Shown one piece after another: positions 35,767-50,035 of a DNA stretch of 64,000 bases; position 1 is the stretch's first letter, and each line of letters begins with the position of its first letter. This DNA comes from Nymphalis io. Its lineage: Eukaryota; Arthropoda; Insecta; Lepidoptera; Nymphalidae. A program made the translations under genes and the position numbers. The notes beneath the pieces were generated by a model. The model did not search any database and was not told where the DNA came from. It saw only the letters and a list, made by a program, of their open reading frames with translations. The stretch lies in the NCBI RefSeq assembly GCF_905147045.1, contig NC_065899.1, forward strand, positions 446,501 to 510,500, in the 5' to 3' direction.

Positions 35767-36924
35767 GACAATGTCCGAAAATCAATGACAGCTGGTGTTT
35801 TTCGGAGGTTTGTAATCAAAATATATCCAGTTTGTATGTATTTTATTAATGTTAAGCCTATTACACCAAGGTAGTGTGAGATGTGTACCTAAGGTGCCGA
35901 CGAAGAAAATCAAAGCTTCGATTAAAATTAAAGAACTAGACATCGACATAAAACTAGAAATAAAATTCTCATCTAAAGCCTGTGTCTGAACGTCTGTAGG
36001 TTCTCTCTCAAAATAACAAAAAAATTTATGACACTGTTCAATTGCTAATACGATTTTTTTAATAGAATAATTAATTTTCTACTATAATATATATTAATAT
36101 ATAATATTAATATATAAAGTATATTATATATTTTAAATTATTAATTTACTAGAATGATTATATATCATAATACATTTATTTTAATTTTGTTTCGACCAAC
36201 AGGGGGTTTCCCCCACCATTGTTTATAGATTAAATGCATAGACTAATCGTGAAATATTAAGTATAAAGCAAAAAATATTATATTTAAATTAATGGATAGA
36301 TAAAGTTTTAATAAGCTTTTAATATATTTTACTTATGAATATTATGGTATGATGTAGCTAAGTATGGCCGGCTTAAGTCGTAATATTATGCATCATTGAT
36401 GTGAATTTTCTGTAAGCAGTTGCAATCGGATTAGTAGTTAATTCACATAAACGAATCCAAAAGAAAACAATAAAGCCTATTGCTTTATAATATTAAGTTC
36501 TTACAATTTATTGACTTATTATAAACATTTATCGAACTCGAATATTTTCTCTCATAGTTTATTTTATAAGAAAATTAATTTAATAATGTAAATTACTTAC
36601 TATTTAGTTATAAAAAGTAATAGTGAAAAAACTTTTATTAAATATATAACACCTCTTATTGCCTCTACTGGTGACATTTTTCGCCCATATGATCGGAATT
36701 GCGATTCAATGGTGAATAGCTGCTAGTATTCTTGACACTATTCTACTCGATGACGATTTGTATAATAGCTATTTTTAATTTTTTATGTATATATATAGCC
36801 TTAAGCTTTAATGTTACTATTTCATTGCTTAGATTTTCTACCTAGTTGGTCTTGTGCACATTTGTACAAAGTCAACCCCTTTTTTTCAGCAAGAAAGCAG
36901 ACTGTGGCACTTGATGAGATACCT

Positions 36925-37060
36925 TTTTCATGGACAAATTGTAGCCATGTATGGGAAGTGTGTGGAAGGCGGAGGACCGAGAGCTTTGGCGCACCTTGGA
37001 AGAGGCCTATATTCAGCAGTGGACTACGATTGGCTGTTGTTGATTGATTGATGATCGAAA
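36925..37060 (+). mobile_element. 3'-end remnant of the same RTE-type LINE family
   Basis: The plus strand here carries GCGGAGGACCGAGAGCTTTG and the following sequence through CAGCAGTGGACTACGATTGG, then a TTGATTGATTGATGA tail. This matches the last codons and tail of the LINE at 56.8 kb (AEDRELWRTLGEAYVQQW). It is a short, old, 5'-truncated copy between otu and thymosin. Confidence 0.8.
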
Positions 37061-38026
37061 GTGTTATTTCACAAAGATTCAACTCTATATAATGTAATAT
37101 GCACGTTTATCTCATTTGGATTCTCTTTGGATTAAATCGTTTTTGAGTTTATCCATAACAATGAACATACAAAAATCAAATCTCTTAGATAGCTTTTTGA
37201 AAGTAGGTAAAATAAAGGTAATAAAAACAAACACACAATTTTTATTCTATATTTAGAAAAAGCACCGTCTGTAAAACATACAAAATTTCGATAAAAATTT
37301 GACTGGCATCGTTAGCGTATTATAAAATTGAAAAAATTATTGTATGGTTATCATGTAATACGAGAGTATAAAAATTTATTGTTCATTCATCATAAGATTA
37401 ACAGAATTGCTTTCAAAATAATTAGAAAAACCTTAGCTTTAATATACGCAGTTGAGCATTTAATATTAATCCTATAATTTTCGATCCGTTGACTATTTCT
37501 ATATTATAAATAGGAAAAATATAATTTTGAAAAAAAAGTAATCCGATTCAAATAGTCTTGGTAACTACACTCATAATAAATATTGATCGAGTCAGCAAAC
37601 AGACCCGTGAATCTCGTAAATACTTAATATTTATCAGTTACATAAAATACAGAGAACACAAGCACGAAGCGTTTACAGATTATAAATAACCGATTCCGGA
37701 GTGCAGTGTTCCCAACTTAAAATAAAATCAGTACTCAATCTTAAAATTTAATCCATCTCGTTATAAATTAAATAAAAATGCTCATAAAATACACTTATCA
37801 GATATATATAGTTAAAAGTGACATAGAAAATTTGGTTCCTACGTTCTAAATTTTCCAGTTGACGGGTCCCGATCCGGTCAAGACCGGAACGATCCGGATA
37901 AATCCAGAACGTTCCGGTGTCATTGAGTTGTTACACGCGGGCTATGTCACCTGGCCTTACAAAACTTATATCGAGTCTAAAATACGGCGATACTAGCGAT
38001 ATATAGTTGCGATAAATATTGGCAGT

Positions 38027-40027
38027 TCAGGCCGTCTTCTCCTGCTCAATGATGTCCTTGGTGGGCAAGGGGTTCTTCTCGCAGGTCTCCGTGTGCTTCA
38101 GTTTAGTCGGGTCGAAGTTCTCGATGCCGTTCAAGAACTTGTTCTTCTCCTTCTCTGCTTCAATGGCTGTTGATTTGGTTTGCATTTTAGTACAGGTACC
38201 GTACAATTCTAAATTATTACCTAGCTTTTTATTTTACTTATTTAAGATGTACTCTAGATTGTAATCTTAATGCAAATTTTAAATATTCTGTTGTTCTAAA
38301 TTCAATTGTTTTTGATAAGAACTCAATATGTTTTGTAAGATTCAAAAAACAATATTGATTGATATTTTAATTATACCTAATTTGAAAAAGCTATAATGTA
38401 TTTTAGCCCTATATTAAATTACTAGTGTAACATGACGATTCAAATATGCTACTCAGTCATATCATATATATCAATTTATTTATTAAAAAAAAATACATAA
38501 CAATATTAATTATATAATAAAACATAATTATATACATGCTAAGCAGAAAAAAGCATAAAAAACCTTCAATAGGCGGCAATGGATTTTTCTCTTCCGTTGT
38601 TGTATGTTTCATTTGTGTCTTGTCGAAGTGTTCCACTCCATCAAGAAGGTTCTGGTGGGCCTTCTCCGCAGCGACAACTATTAAGCAAATGCGTGCACGG
38701 CAACGTAATATAATAAGCATTCAATAATTATGTATAACAAGTAACAACTATCGAACATGCTCATGAGGAAGTTAAAAATAATCGTATAATACGGAAAAGC
38801 GTGTTTAAAATGCAGATATATTCTATTAAATAATTTAAAAAAAAAGTTTTAAAAATAACATTATTCCTATTAAAAAAAAAGATTTTATTAAGCTTAAAAC
38901 GCGTAAATAATATTAATACGTGCGTATGCTTAAAGTGCATTAAATAAAAAAAAACTGGTACCATCTTTATCCGGAAGCGGATTCTTTTCTTGTGTTTCCG
39001 TGTGCTTCAGCATGCTAGCATCGAACTTTTCAATGCCGTCAAATAGGGACTTTTGAGTTTTTTCAGTTGCAACATCTGCGAATTATAGACAAATTTATTT
39101 ATTCTTAATGATAGTCCAGAAGGCATTTGATAGCATGTTAGCTCCACACATGTGCATCAATATTGTAACGAACTGTAAAAAATGATGGTTTACAAAACGG
39201 TGACTGAATACAGAAAACATGAAATAAAAATGATCCCGAACGATATTTCATTTATAAAAACATGCTCGTTAAATAATTTTAGTAGAACAAATACAAAGCT
39301 GTTAATAAAAAAAACTTGTTAAATAGAATAGGCTCATTGAACAGCAAAAGCTGTCGTATTGCCGCGCTACACTTTTCCACCCAGTAAAGTACCTATAGCG
39401 TTGGGTAAGACTATTTTTTCTATGGTGTCCGTTTTCTTTAAAGAGGAAGTCTGAAATTGCTCTACGTCGTGGAGGAGTGCTGTGTGTCGCTTTTCATTCG
39501 CAACGTCTGTTATAAAAATTTTAATTTTTACCTAGATTATATAATTGAATACTTGACGTTTCAAAACATTCATAATTAAGGTTTACCATTATAAGAGCAT
39601 ACTCTTCGTTAAGCATGACTCCATACTGTTTATGATTTGAAGCTGATGACTAATTTCGCTAATAGCTTATTTATAGTTGAAACCAATATCAAATAAACAA
39701 ATACAATACCATGAATTAAAAAGTAACAAATATTTTATAGTTGCATTTATAATAGTGGCTCCTATTAGCCATATTATTTGATTCTGATGAAGTGGCATGA
39801 CACTCGTTTCTTACGCTGTAATCGGGTACATAAGTAGTAGTAGAATTATATAAATGTAAAGACATTTTGAAAATATACAAACCTTCAGCTGATGGTAGCA
39901 CAATTTTTTCATTAGTGTCAACATCCCGTAGGCAGCTGGGGTTGAACGCCTCCAGCTGGCTCTTGAGATCAGTGGCGACCTTGGGGAGGTCCTTGAGGGA
40001 GGGGGAATCACTGACTGAGCAGGCCAT
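38027..40027 (-). CDS. cib: Multi-repeat beta-thymosin, ciboulot-like (5 coding exons, 208 aa)
   Basis: Actin-monomer-binding protein made of five beta-thymosin/WH2-type repeats, like Drosophila Ciboulot (three repeats) and other lepidopteran thymosins. Exons in transcript order: 40027-39883, 39506-39393, 39075-38962, 38677-38564, 38166-38027 (TGA 38029-38027). Each exon encodes one repeat; every junction is phase 1 and exons 2-4 are all exactly 114 nt. The actin-binding core varies by exon: [45 protein letters not shown]. Exon 1 begins with the ciboulot-type LKDLPKV helix. An acceptor 11 nt upstream of the ATG (exon edge 40038) implies at least one upstream non-coding exon. The symmetric exons allow in-frame skipping (94, 132, 170 or 208 aa). 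Acts in the cytoplasm on G-actin dynamics (family knowledge). Exon 2 is the most divergent repeat. Confidence 0.93.
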
Positions 40028-41694
40028 TGTTCAGAGATCTATAACAAAATAAAAGATAAAAATTAATAACAGTCTAGAAAAATTATCAAATTAATATTGT
40101 CTTACATATTCATCGTCTTGTGTATTTTTCATTTGTTGTTCTAGGGTTAATAATTATAAATAACTCATTAACAATAGCTACACAACGTAATCTCAGGCAT
40201 ACGAAACTTGTACACATAATAATTTAAAGTGTGCATGTGACCAATTGTCTATGTAAGCGTAACTACCTGAATGACATTTACGCTTCCATAAAGAATTTAC
40301 ACAAAATTGGTTTAGTCATCAGGAACTTCCTGGTTAACTTAACGTTATCTAATTCGAGCGTAAACACATTAAAATAAACTCAACAAAGCAACGTTTATCT
40401 GTTTTAAAATATGCCTCGCACTGTGCTTTCGATATTCAGTGTTCTATTTTTTAAACATAAAAATGAAAAATTATTAAGATGCATGGTGCAATGTCTTTTC
40501 ATTTTAAATCGGAAAAGAATTTAAAAAATCAATGATATTGTCAGATAAAACGCCTAAGCTGTAACGATTATGAAAATTTTTATTCATTTGTTAAATTTAT
40601 AACTTTAATATTTTTAAAGAATCTACTTAAGTAGGTACTAATGAATTAAAAATACATTTTTTCTTTTGTACCAGTTTAACCGGTGATACCTGACTCATGC
40701 TACCTACGTTTTAATGTTCTTTCCATACGTATGAAAGCAAACGCATTGCGTGACTTGTAAAAAAACAGCTCAATTGTTTATTTACCGGTTAGACACGTTT
40801 TTAAGTCAGCCATATTCGAAAATCGATGATCTAAATAATTTTCGCCGATTTTATACAATCAATAAATGATATTTGAACGTTAATATTGTAAGCTGCACGC
40901 GATTTTGTGCACGCACATATTTTACAATATTTATAAAAAAATATCCGTGATGTACTTTCCTTAAACTTAAATATTGAAGGAATGGAAGGTGAGAGAAATT
41001 GTAGTTACAGTAGGGTAAAATCCAATAAAAAAAATATCAACAATGTATGCTACTTTATGACAAATAAACGGCTCCGTAATAATTTTATTACATCACTTTT
41101 TACATGACGTATACCTACTGTAAAAATATAATGATCATGTATTCTTAAGTATAATTGAAGCAGTAAAACGATCTCTAAAATCTAAATACTTTTACTTGCA
41201 AAACTTTCATTCATCATTGAATGACTTTTGTAATAAAGTAGAAAATTCTAATTCTAATAGCCAATAAAACGCTCGATCGTCGTTGTTGCCGCAAAAACAC
41301 GATTTGAATACAAAATTCGTCGGCCATTGTTGTCGGTGACTCGATGTACATTGTATACTAAATACGAATGCATCCTGTTGAGAGGGAAACAGTCTTTTGT
41401 CCAGGGAGGATGTTGGAGAGGGTGGTTAAAATAATCGCCTATTCAACATTTCGTAGTCTAGGCGAAATGTGAAGCGATGTAAACGAGCATTCGAGAACTG
41501 TCTGTTTTAATCAGACTCTTTTCAGATCTACCCGCTATTTTTGAAGAGAATAGAGTTTCTGTAATATATCAAAATAATTAAACCAAATGACAAGACTTTG
41601 TACGAATTTGACAATAATATAAAAAATTTTTGCTTTTTTAATGCGACATGATAAAACGCTATTCATACTATTTTGTTTTATAAGTCATAGCTGC

Positions 41695-41885
41695 CCGTCT
41701 CGACTTCGTACGAGTAAAATAATAATTATAGACAGGATTTGCGTAAAATTATTTTCAACTGAGCGTCTACGTTGCGAAAGTAGTTAGCGACTTGATAATT
41801 AGCATAGTTATATGCTAAATTTCAACTCAATCGGACTTATAGTTCCCGAGATCTAGTGATGAGTCAGTAGTAGAATCAGTCTTAT
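41695..41885 (+). repeat. Dispersed repeat fragment related to 1650-1740
   Basis: Shares CAGGATTTGCGTAAAA and TGAGCGTCTACGTTG with ATAGGATTTGCGTAAAA and TGAGCGTCTACTTCT at 1684-1725. Probably the 3' part of an unrecognised retroelement. Confidence 0.5.
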
Positions 41886-43714
41886 GGTTTGTATATTTAG
41901 GCCAGTACCTACCTAAGATCTGTAAAAATAAAAAAAATATAGGTAAGTAAATAGCTTCCTCTTTCAAAAAATTAACACGACTTTTTTTGACGTACTTTAA
42001 AATTTAGTTAGATTGTTGTTTTAATTGAAAAAATAAAAATTATTATATTTTGTTAATGTGTATTAAATGTCAGTTCATAAATCACAAAATGCAATTAATA
42101 TCGCTATTATTGCTCTAAATGTGTCGCTGTCGACTACTAATATAATATATTACAAAGAGAGCTGATATGGCTGAATGACATTAAAATAACAAGATAATGT
42201 ATGTACTAGACTATTAAAAATATATATCTAAAGGCTTTTTAGGCAATATAAGAGGACAATTTTGCGATCGAATTTAAGGGCAATAACGTTTGGGTGAGAC
42301 ATAGAATTATACAAAAAAGTACTAAATCGCAGACGTTTTGTTTAATTTTGCTTATTTTTGCATATAAAAGACACTTATCATTATATTATATATTTTATAT
42401 AATACAAAGTACCATAGCCCGTACGTTGCCATCTCGTATGCGATAAGGCGAATCCAGCATAACAAGTTTCAGCTTGTTCTTTAAAGTTGTTGGTCATAAC
42501 TTCCATAAGTGGTTGTATCGCTTTCTAGTTAATAATGTCGGAAAATTATTTTTTAGTTTCCAAATTTTATGATTATAAAACTCTTATTAATAATAGATGA
42601 CCCTAATAAATTTCTAAATTATTTGGGCAAGATTTTGGTGGACTTAAGATTTTAGAAGGATTTAATAAGAAATAATAAATATTTAAACAGTAACAGTGAA
42701 CAGAAATGTGGGAATAGGGACGACTGCTTTTATATATTATTTTTATATATTATTTTACATATTGTGTCCGCCGTCCGGCCCTGGTCTCCTCGTACGGAAT
42801 TACAAACTAGTTAATTTTATCAGTTAATTATAGACTTTTACGGTCACTATTAATTTCATAATCAAATAAGTGTTGTCTAAATCTAAACGGAGTGTATTTG
42901 CACGGAAGAAGTTAAAAAAAATTATAATTCGTCGATAACGAAACAATAATGTTTATATTGCACGCAATACGCCAAATATCTGGAATTAATTAATCATACT
43001 CGACTAATTAGCAGTCAAATATGAAATCAATGATGACAGGAAGAGATTAATTTGTGTTTAATCAGAGCTAAAGAACCTTTAGAGATATATGGAAAAGTTC
43101 GTTAAATATAAAATTAATGTAAATTGCGTTTTATTAAGTATTCAAGAACGACGATATTGTTTCGCGGTCAGTAACTCTATCTCTAAGCAGACAAGTAAGC
43201 CTGGTTGCGGTCTGATAGACAGTGCAGATAAATTAATAATTAAGTTTGTGGGAATATACTTAAATCTGATAACTATCTGTTTCAAGTTGTTTTCTTAAAC
43301 TCTTTTAGCTTAGCTTAAAAATATTGGAATGACTTTAAAACTTTAAATTAAACATATAATTAGCGCACGTAATTAATAGTAATTTTATTTATAATTCGAT
43401 TCAGAATAAAAAAAAGTATAAAAGTAATTAAAAAAACCATTATTCTTTTAATAAAGTAAGCTAAACAAAAACATATTGAAACAAACCTCAAATATCATAG
43501 TTACTCGGAAATTAAAAAGAAACAGAAGTCGCATACTTTAAAATTATTTAATCATAATTAATTCGTAAATTTCAACATTACAATGATTGACATAGACAAA
43601 TTATTACTCGAAGTTTAACTTATCTATGACACGACAATTTACTGCATTATACTTCAGCTCTACATAAAACATATAATACGGCCTGTTGTAAAGCGCGTGA
43701 TTAGTTAACAATGT

Positions 43715-43800
43715 TGCGTCTTCGTTCGAATGTCAAACCAATAATGTAAGAAAGAGCGAAATCAGTGTTTAACTAAACAGTCGTTAGCAACGTTAACCTA
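43715..43800 (+). repeat. Short dispersed repeat, family G, copy 1
   Basis: TTCGAATGTCA..AATAATGTAAGAAAGAGCG and AAATCAGTGTTTAACTAAAC are shared with 62010-62062. Probably a MITE or SINE remnant. Confidence 0.5.
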
Positions 43801-46800
43801 TAAGCAAGCCCGGTAATCATTATACCCAAAGAAACATTTTAAAAATAAAAACACAGATTACCTATATAAATATTATACAATAATCACATATAACGCACGC
43901 CCTGCGCCCTTTATCTTTTTTTGTTTTAAAAAACTTGGAATACATTTAATATTTAATATATACACAATTACACATCAAATTTATAAAAGTTTATAGGACA
44001 ATGTATGTATACGGAAAATGTTAAATAATATTATGTTATTAATTATTTTGATACCTATTTATTATAGGTAATAGTAATAATACTGCTAGTAAATCAAACT
44101 ATTTACCGTAATTGTACAGCATATTTATGGCATTTTTTAAATATAATTGTAGCAACTAAATTTTATTATGCTGTCTTTATATTCCCCGTACAAAGGTATC
44201 CGTTATGTAATACAGTTTTGTCACTGTTCTGTGGACTATGGACATAATATATTCAAATTATTAGAACTTTTAAATTTATATTTTAAAAAGTACCATAGAC
44301 AAAACTTCATTTTAGTTACAATGAAGGCATTCTAAGCAAAGGAACTAACAATACGTAATTAAAACCCATAGACCGATTTAAGCACAATGGGGAGACCATA
44401 TGTTGAATCCAAATAAAATCTCACATTGTAGATTACGACGTTAACGGTTCTGTCATGTCATGGCTTCTTTCTACATCCTTATACGGTAACAGTTCGAGGA
44501 GGACAGGCAACGAACCGGCTTAAATATTGCGATAAAAAATATCACAACACGCAGGCCATATGGTTGCTTGAAATGTAAAGTTCTTTAATACGAAACAAAG
44601 GGAGGCTTGTTCGACTCATTTGTATAATGCGCTATGACATTACACTCTACAAGATATCGTTGTTTCCTAATGTTTTATAATTACACACGTATCCTGATTA
44701 CAACATGGAATGTGGAAGCAGTTCTTTAATATATTATATTCTTTGTATTATTAATATATGTAGTTACTGCATTAAAATGATCATATACAAGTACATAGTA
44801 ATATTACTGTTGAAGCATATAATTTTAAAGAAAGGATTATAATTTTCTTTTGACAAAGCCTATTTACGATAATGTTAGCGGCATTCTATTCTGAAAATAT
44901 TGTTACTCATTTTTTATTAAATATTAATTTATAAAACCATATTTTACTGATACATAAATAAAATTAGAACTTTATACAAATATAAATGTCCTATTAAGTA
45001 GACACAACCTAATATGAATATAAAATAAATAGATATACATATATGTATTTAAGCCATTTCGTTTTGAAGATAAGACCTTAGTCTCCTATCTAATGTAAAT
45101 GACTAAATTCCAAGGGCAAAAATTGGGATCGATAGTAAGCGACATTAGGCGCGTCTGAGAGGGGAAGCGATCACTGAACCGCGGGCCGTGACTCACGCAG
45201 CTAAATAGCGGGGTTGCCATTTCAGTAATAACATTATTATAAATTGTACATTATTATTCTTTATTCAACAAGCAGAAAAATCTAATGTCACGAATTAAAA
45301 AAATACTAAAAAGATTCATTGATTAACAGATTAACTAATATACTTAAAAAGAAATAACATTAAAATTATACTGTACTATTATATAGTATATTTATAATAT
45401 TTTGTAAGTTTTTAAACGTATCCATATGTTAAAACTGCAGAATAATATAATAACATATAATCAAAGCATAATACATATCCTTGCTAAGACGTAGAAAGTT
45501 TGAAATTATTTAAATTTTACCGTAACTGGCTCTGTAATCTGTACCGTTTGTTTTGATTTTAAACACCTATTCATTACTTGTAACAACTACGCTAAAGATT
45601 TTCTAAGCAAAAAATATTACCTATATTTATACTTTATTAAATAATATGTATTTTGTTTATAAGTTCTTTAACAAAACATTATCTTTTTTTATTATAGATT
45701 CCCAATTGTGCCACACTATTTTTACATAAATAATTTATGGAGATCATAAAATCAAATTAAGCTGCATTCTGGCGCGCCAACAAGTAGGTAAATTAGAAAA
45801 GTAATAAATTATATTGTACTGTTATTTCTAGAACGGTAACTATTTTCAGCGGTCCAAATTTATCACGCTTTTGAAGGTTATTTCTACTTAATATATTTAA
45901 TATGTTAATTATAAGACACTGAAACGCATGCAACCGAAACGAATAAAAAAAATACAATTTAATTTTCAAATATTATATATTTTTAGATTAAAAAACGCAG
46001 TTGTGCGATTTACAAAATCAATTTTAATAAGCAAACATAACAAATGAACGAATTGCAAAACTATCGTATTTTTAACAGACCTTAAAAATGGTATCAATTG
46101 CAGATAGTTTTATGGTAAACACTTTAAAACCTTTTAAAAGAAACCCAAATGATCTATATTTCGTGTATTTTCTATAACTTATTGTAAATTCCAAATTAAG
46201 TTCAGTAACTTTAGTTACACAACAAGTAAATATTATATATGAATTATTATTGTGTTATTTCATTAAAATAGTAATTTGAACATGACAATTCTTAGTCTAT
46301 GCATGCATCGTTTTCAATTCCATCTTAGCCGCAATTTCTTAAAGACATGTACGTTGTGGAAGTGACCTTGCATCTATAAATACAACGCATTCCGGATGAT
46401 CGTGATTCGTGACATACGCCTGGAGAATAAGCCTGTACTCGAACGAAGTGTGCATTTTCACCATTTATGGCGCGAAGCAATGTGAGAAGTAGGTCGCTTT
46501 GTATGCTATCTGTGCGCGACCTTCGATTCGATGCACATGATTGTTTGAGTATTGAGATGCTGAGATTGCTTGTGATGTATTGTCATCTTGAGTCCATTTC
46601 GAAACACACTTATATTATTATCAAAATATATGTCGCGAGGAATTTATTTTTAACACGTACGTATTTATTTTTTTGTTTATACGATTTCAGAAATTTTACA
46701 TGTATACCTAGTTGCAGGTTTAATTTTAGAATTGTAAATTCTTTGCAACATTAGTAAGGAGAAATTTATGACATTGTATATTTTAAAAAGGTAAGTAATT

Positions 46801-47871
46801 AACAACAATAATACATACATGTACATAACATAAAGTCCCATAAAGTCTCAGAGCTCTTAATAATATCAGTTTCATCCGACTAGGCTTGCTTTTTCACTGC
46901 CGAAATCGAGGTGCATACAGTTAAGATTCACGTGGTTTATCTCGTTTCCAGATATACTTTTTACTTATCAATTGTTTTTACATTACTTATAAATATGAAA
47001 TCAATTATAAATAACGCAAGAGATAACACGTGTTGAAAATTGGCAAAATGAACGATTGCAATACTTGGATTAAGATAACAAAAAACAAACAATAGAATTG
47101 AAGCCGGGATTACGAATTTCTGGAAAAATTTAAACTAGCCGATCTATATTATTTTTCTTATATTTCAATACATTTTAATTAGCTACGATAGAAACTATAT
47201 ATCTAAAAATATTTCTTACTTTCATATAACTATTATATACTTATTTTTTATATATTAATGTCAAGAATAGTCGTACGAATCAGTAATTTTTAAAATTACT
47301 CATCATAATGAAAAAATATCGGACAGTATCCAGTATCAGAACATTATTTCTAGGTATCCTTCGAGCATACTTATATTAGTCCAATAGATTCCATGACGAG
47401 AGATCTATTTTTCGCCCAGCACTGCGCCATTTGGACTATAAATACAAACACGAACACCAGAATGCTACTTTTGACATTTGTACAATATATTAGGAAATGG
47501 TATTATACTTTATATACGACAGTTTCTAAAGATTAATTTGTGTGCTACGATTAATGCCGTTAAAACTTATTTATCTGTGTACTTATAATACATGTAATAT
47601 TCAAGTTTAACTATTGCGTCCTTCGTGTCTTTTATATTATACGTGACATTGGCGATATAATCTGTGCCCTGTCGGCAAAATTGACAGCAAAGAATTAGAA
47701 AAAAACGTGTGCATTGGAATGCCATCAAGGCTAATGATCAACTGATCGTTATGTTTTTACTCTAGATTATACGAATATGATATTCTAAATATAGAGGCAA
47801 ATGTAATACACGCGATTTAACGGAAGATTTTATTTTTAATGATACGTATATCATGATTTAATATTATAAGA

Positions 47872-48090
47872 TTGCGGGTTCAAAATCGGGCAAGACCACG
47901 GAACTAAACACTAAATCACTGAGTTTGCATGTTCTTAATTTGTATTTATAATGCATCTCGTGCTGTGCGGTGAAGGAAAACATTGTAAGGCAACCTACAT
48001 GTGTCGGTGAACATTTACACCCAACCGCATTGTAGCAGCTTGGTGAAATAAACTTCGAAACCGTCGGGTTAGTCCAACAGTGGGATATGT
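47872..48090 (+). repeat. SINE (Metulj-like) remnant, diverged
   Basis: GCGGGTTCAAAATCGGGCAA (B box), CATCTCGTGCTGTGCGGTGA, GGAAAACATTGTAAGGCAAC and CCAACAGTGGGA follow the order of the SINE in plus orientation, with many substitutions. Confidence 0.7.
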
Positions 48091-49996
48091 ATGATACCTA
48101 CGGAAGATAACGGATAGTTTCCACTATTTTATTTGCAACTTGTAGAACGATTTGTAGCTAGATAAATACACTCCACAGTGAAGCTAGACAATCGCTCGCA
48201 ATATATAATGTTCTTAGTGCTATTGTCCGATTATATAGATAAACTTTTCAAGCTGCTTCCGCACGTCTTTCGAACGCAACTAACTGGCAATATTCATAAA
48301 GAATAGTACCTATATTTTAACTCAATTACCAAAATTAGCAATAAACAGTAATTTAACTTTCAATTAATGTTATTATCTAAGCTAAATTTACTTTCCGGAG
48401 ATAAAATGTATAATGGTCACAGTTAAATTATAAAAAAACAAATATTTAATTTTAATTATGCAGCTAATGTATAATTTGAACGGACTCTGGACTTCTTTCG
48501 ATCAGAGACGAGTGTAATAATTTCAAATATACGTAACGAGGAAGCTTACTTTAATTGTAACAATTTCAACTTCAATGTCCCTTAATTTAGGCTTCCCTAG
48601 AAATTCTAACGATACTAACTAACGAACTAACAATATATAAGAGATATGATCTCTATATATAAGCTATATACAGAGATATTTAAGTGCTTTACAACTTTCT
48701 TCGTTCTTAGAAAGCAATGTTTTATGTAAAGTTGTAAAACAACTATAATCTTTATTAATTGATATTAATATCAATTGCATAGCAATAAAAATATCGTTAA
48801 CATCGATGACTAAATGTTTTATACGTCAGTGTCGTTGAACTTTTCTAGAATGTAAGATCAAAAATTACGTCTCAAATTTTATGGAGCGTCAAGACATGGC
48901 AATTAACCACGCATAAGCATCACGGACGGGTGCTGATGCGCTTCTCACATTTTTTTTTCGTCTATGCCAAATCTAGCCAGATAATTAAATTTTACAGTTT
49001 TTATTATTTTATAAATGCTCTCATAGTTAACCTCTTTATTAATTGAGCTTTTTTTTTAATTTTCCGATTACAGGCTTAATTAAATGAGTGAAATTTATAT
49101 TTATTGGCCAATGGTTGGTATCCGCATAATTTTTGGATGATCAAATTTATTAAGCCATGTGGTCTTCATTTATTAAAAAAGTTTGTAATGTAATCACGAG
49201 GGAATCTACATAGGTATTATATCGGCGTCCGAACATGACGGTACGTCCCCCTCGCTTATTGATCCGCAGAACAGACTTAGGGTACCTAGGACGACTCGAC
49301 GGGTTGAATTTATTGTATCTACATTTCGTTATCCTTTATATTGCCAAAAATAAACTTTTTTGACTACTGAGGGGTGAAATTTATGTATTTATGTATACGA
49401 AATTATTATCAAATGAGATCAAGTCAGAATTACCAGCTTGTGTAACCTTCCACGACCCATACTGAGTCACAGCCTTTTCGCTGCCTTGCGTTGGTTTATT
49501 TTTAATATATCGCATATTTGTCGTTAAATATTACTTAAAACCGACTTTAAGCCGATAAGCGAAAGAACAATTGGTATAGAATTATTATTTTCGTAATATC
49601 CAAACCTCGCTATTTTTCCTATACATTAGTTAATAATTATTTTGTGTGCTGTTATAATAAAACTTGTGTTAAAAAGTCTTGATAATGTTATATTACTTAA
49701 TAAATGTTTTTTAAAGTATCAGAAACATTTTTCCTTCCCCAAACATAAATACGATACTTAAATATTAAAGTTAAAAAGGGTTAGTAATTACTGCGTTTTC
49801 ATTTTCCATTCACTTGTTCATTCAAACCGCCCGAAGACAACCCTAGCCCTTGTTAGGTATTAGGGGTTGTTTGGTCTCGCGCAATCGATTTGTGTATTCG
49901 GGAAGGTCTCGCTCCCACTTACGTTATACCTCGTTCGTTCCCTTTCACACATGCGCTAGTCCGTCTGGACAAATTTCATTACCATCGCATTCGAAG

Positions 49997-50035
49997 TATA
50001 TAAATGCCTATTTACCAACACGAGAGCTATGTATT
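49997..50035 (+). promoter_or_regulatory. Possible plus-strand TATA core promoter
   Basis: TATATAAA at 49997-50004 within a locally GC-richer block (49840-50050), followed by GAGAGCTATGTATTCGTGAG at the expected start distance. No gene downstream on plus is recognised, so this may be chance or a non-coding transcript. Confidence 0.2.

Larger units (their letters stand above)
34797..38026. other. Intergenic region between otu (5' end) and thymosin (3' end)
   Basis: Just upstream of the otu ATG is an acceptor-like TTTGTTTACCTACAG (minus strand, ending near 34820), suggesting a non-coding first exon further upstream that I could not place. The thymosin 3' UTR lies at the other end. Contains a family-B copy, an RTE remnant and a CCGG-rich patch at 37861-37920. 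Confidence 0.5.

Noticed and set aside
46375..46380. TATAAA with nearby GC-richer sequence, and a 95-aa ORF just downstream (46467)
   Set aside because: TATAAA is frequent in AT-rich DNA and the ORF has no recognisable family or splice structure.
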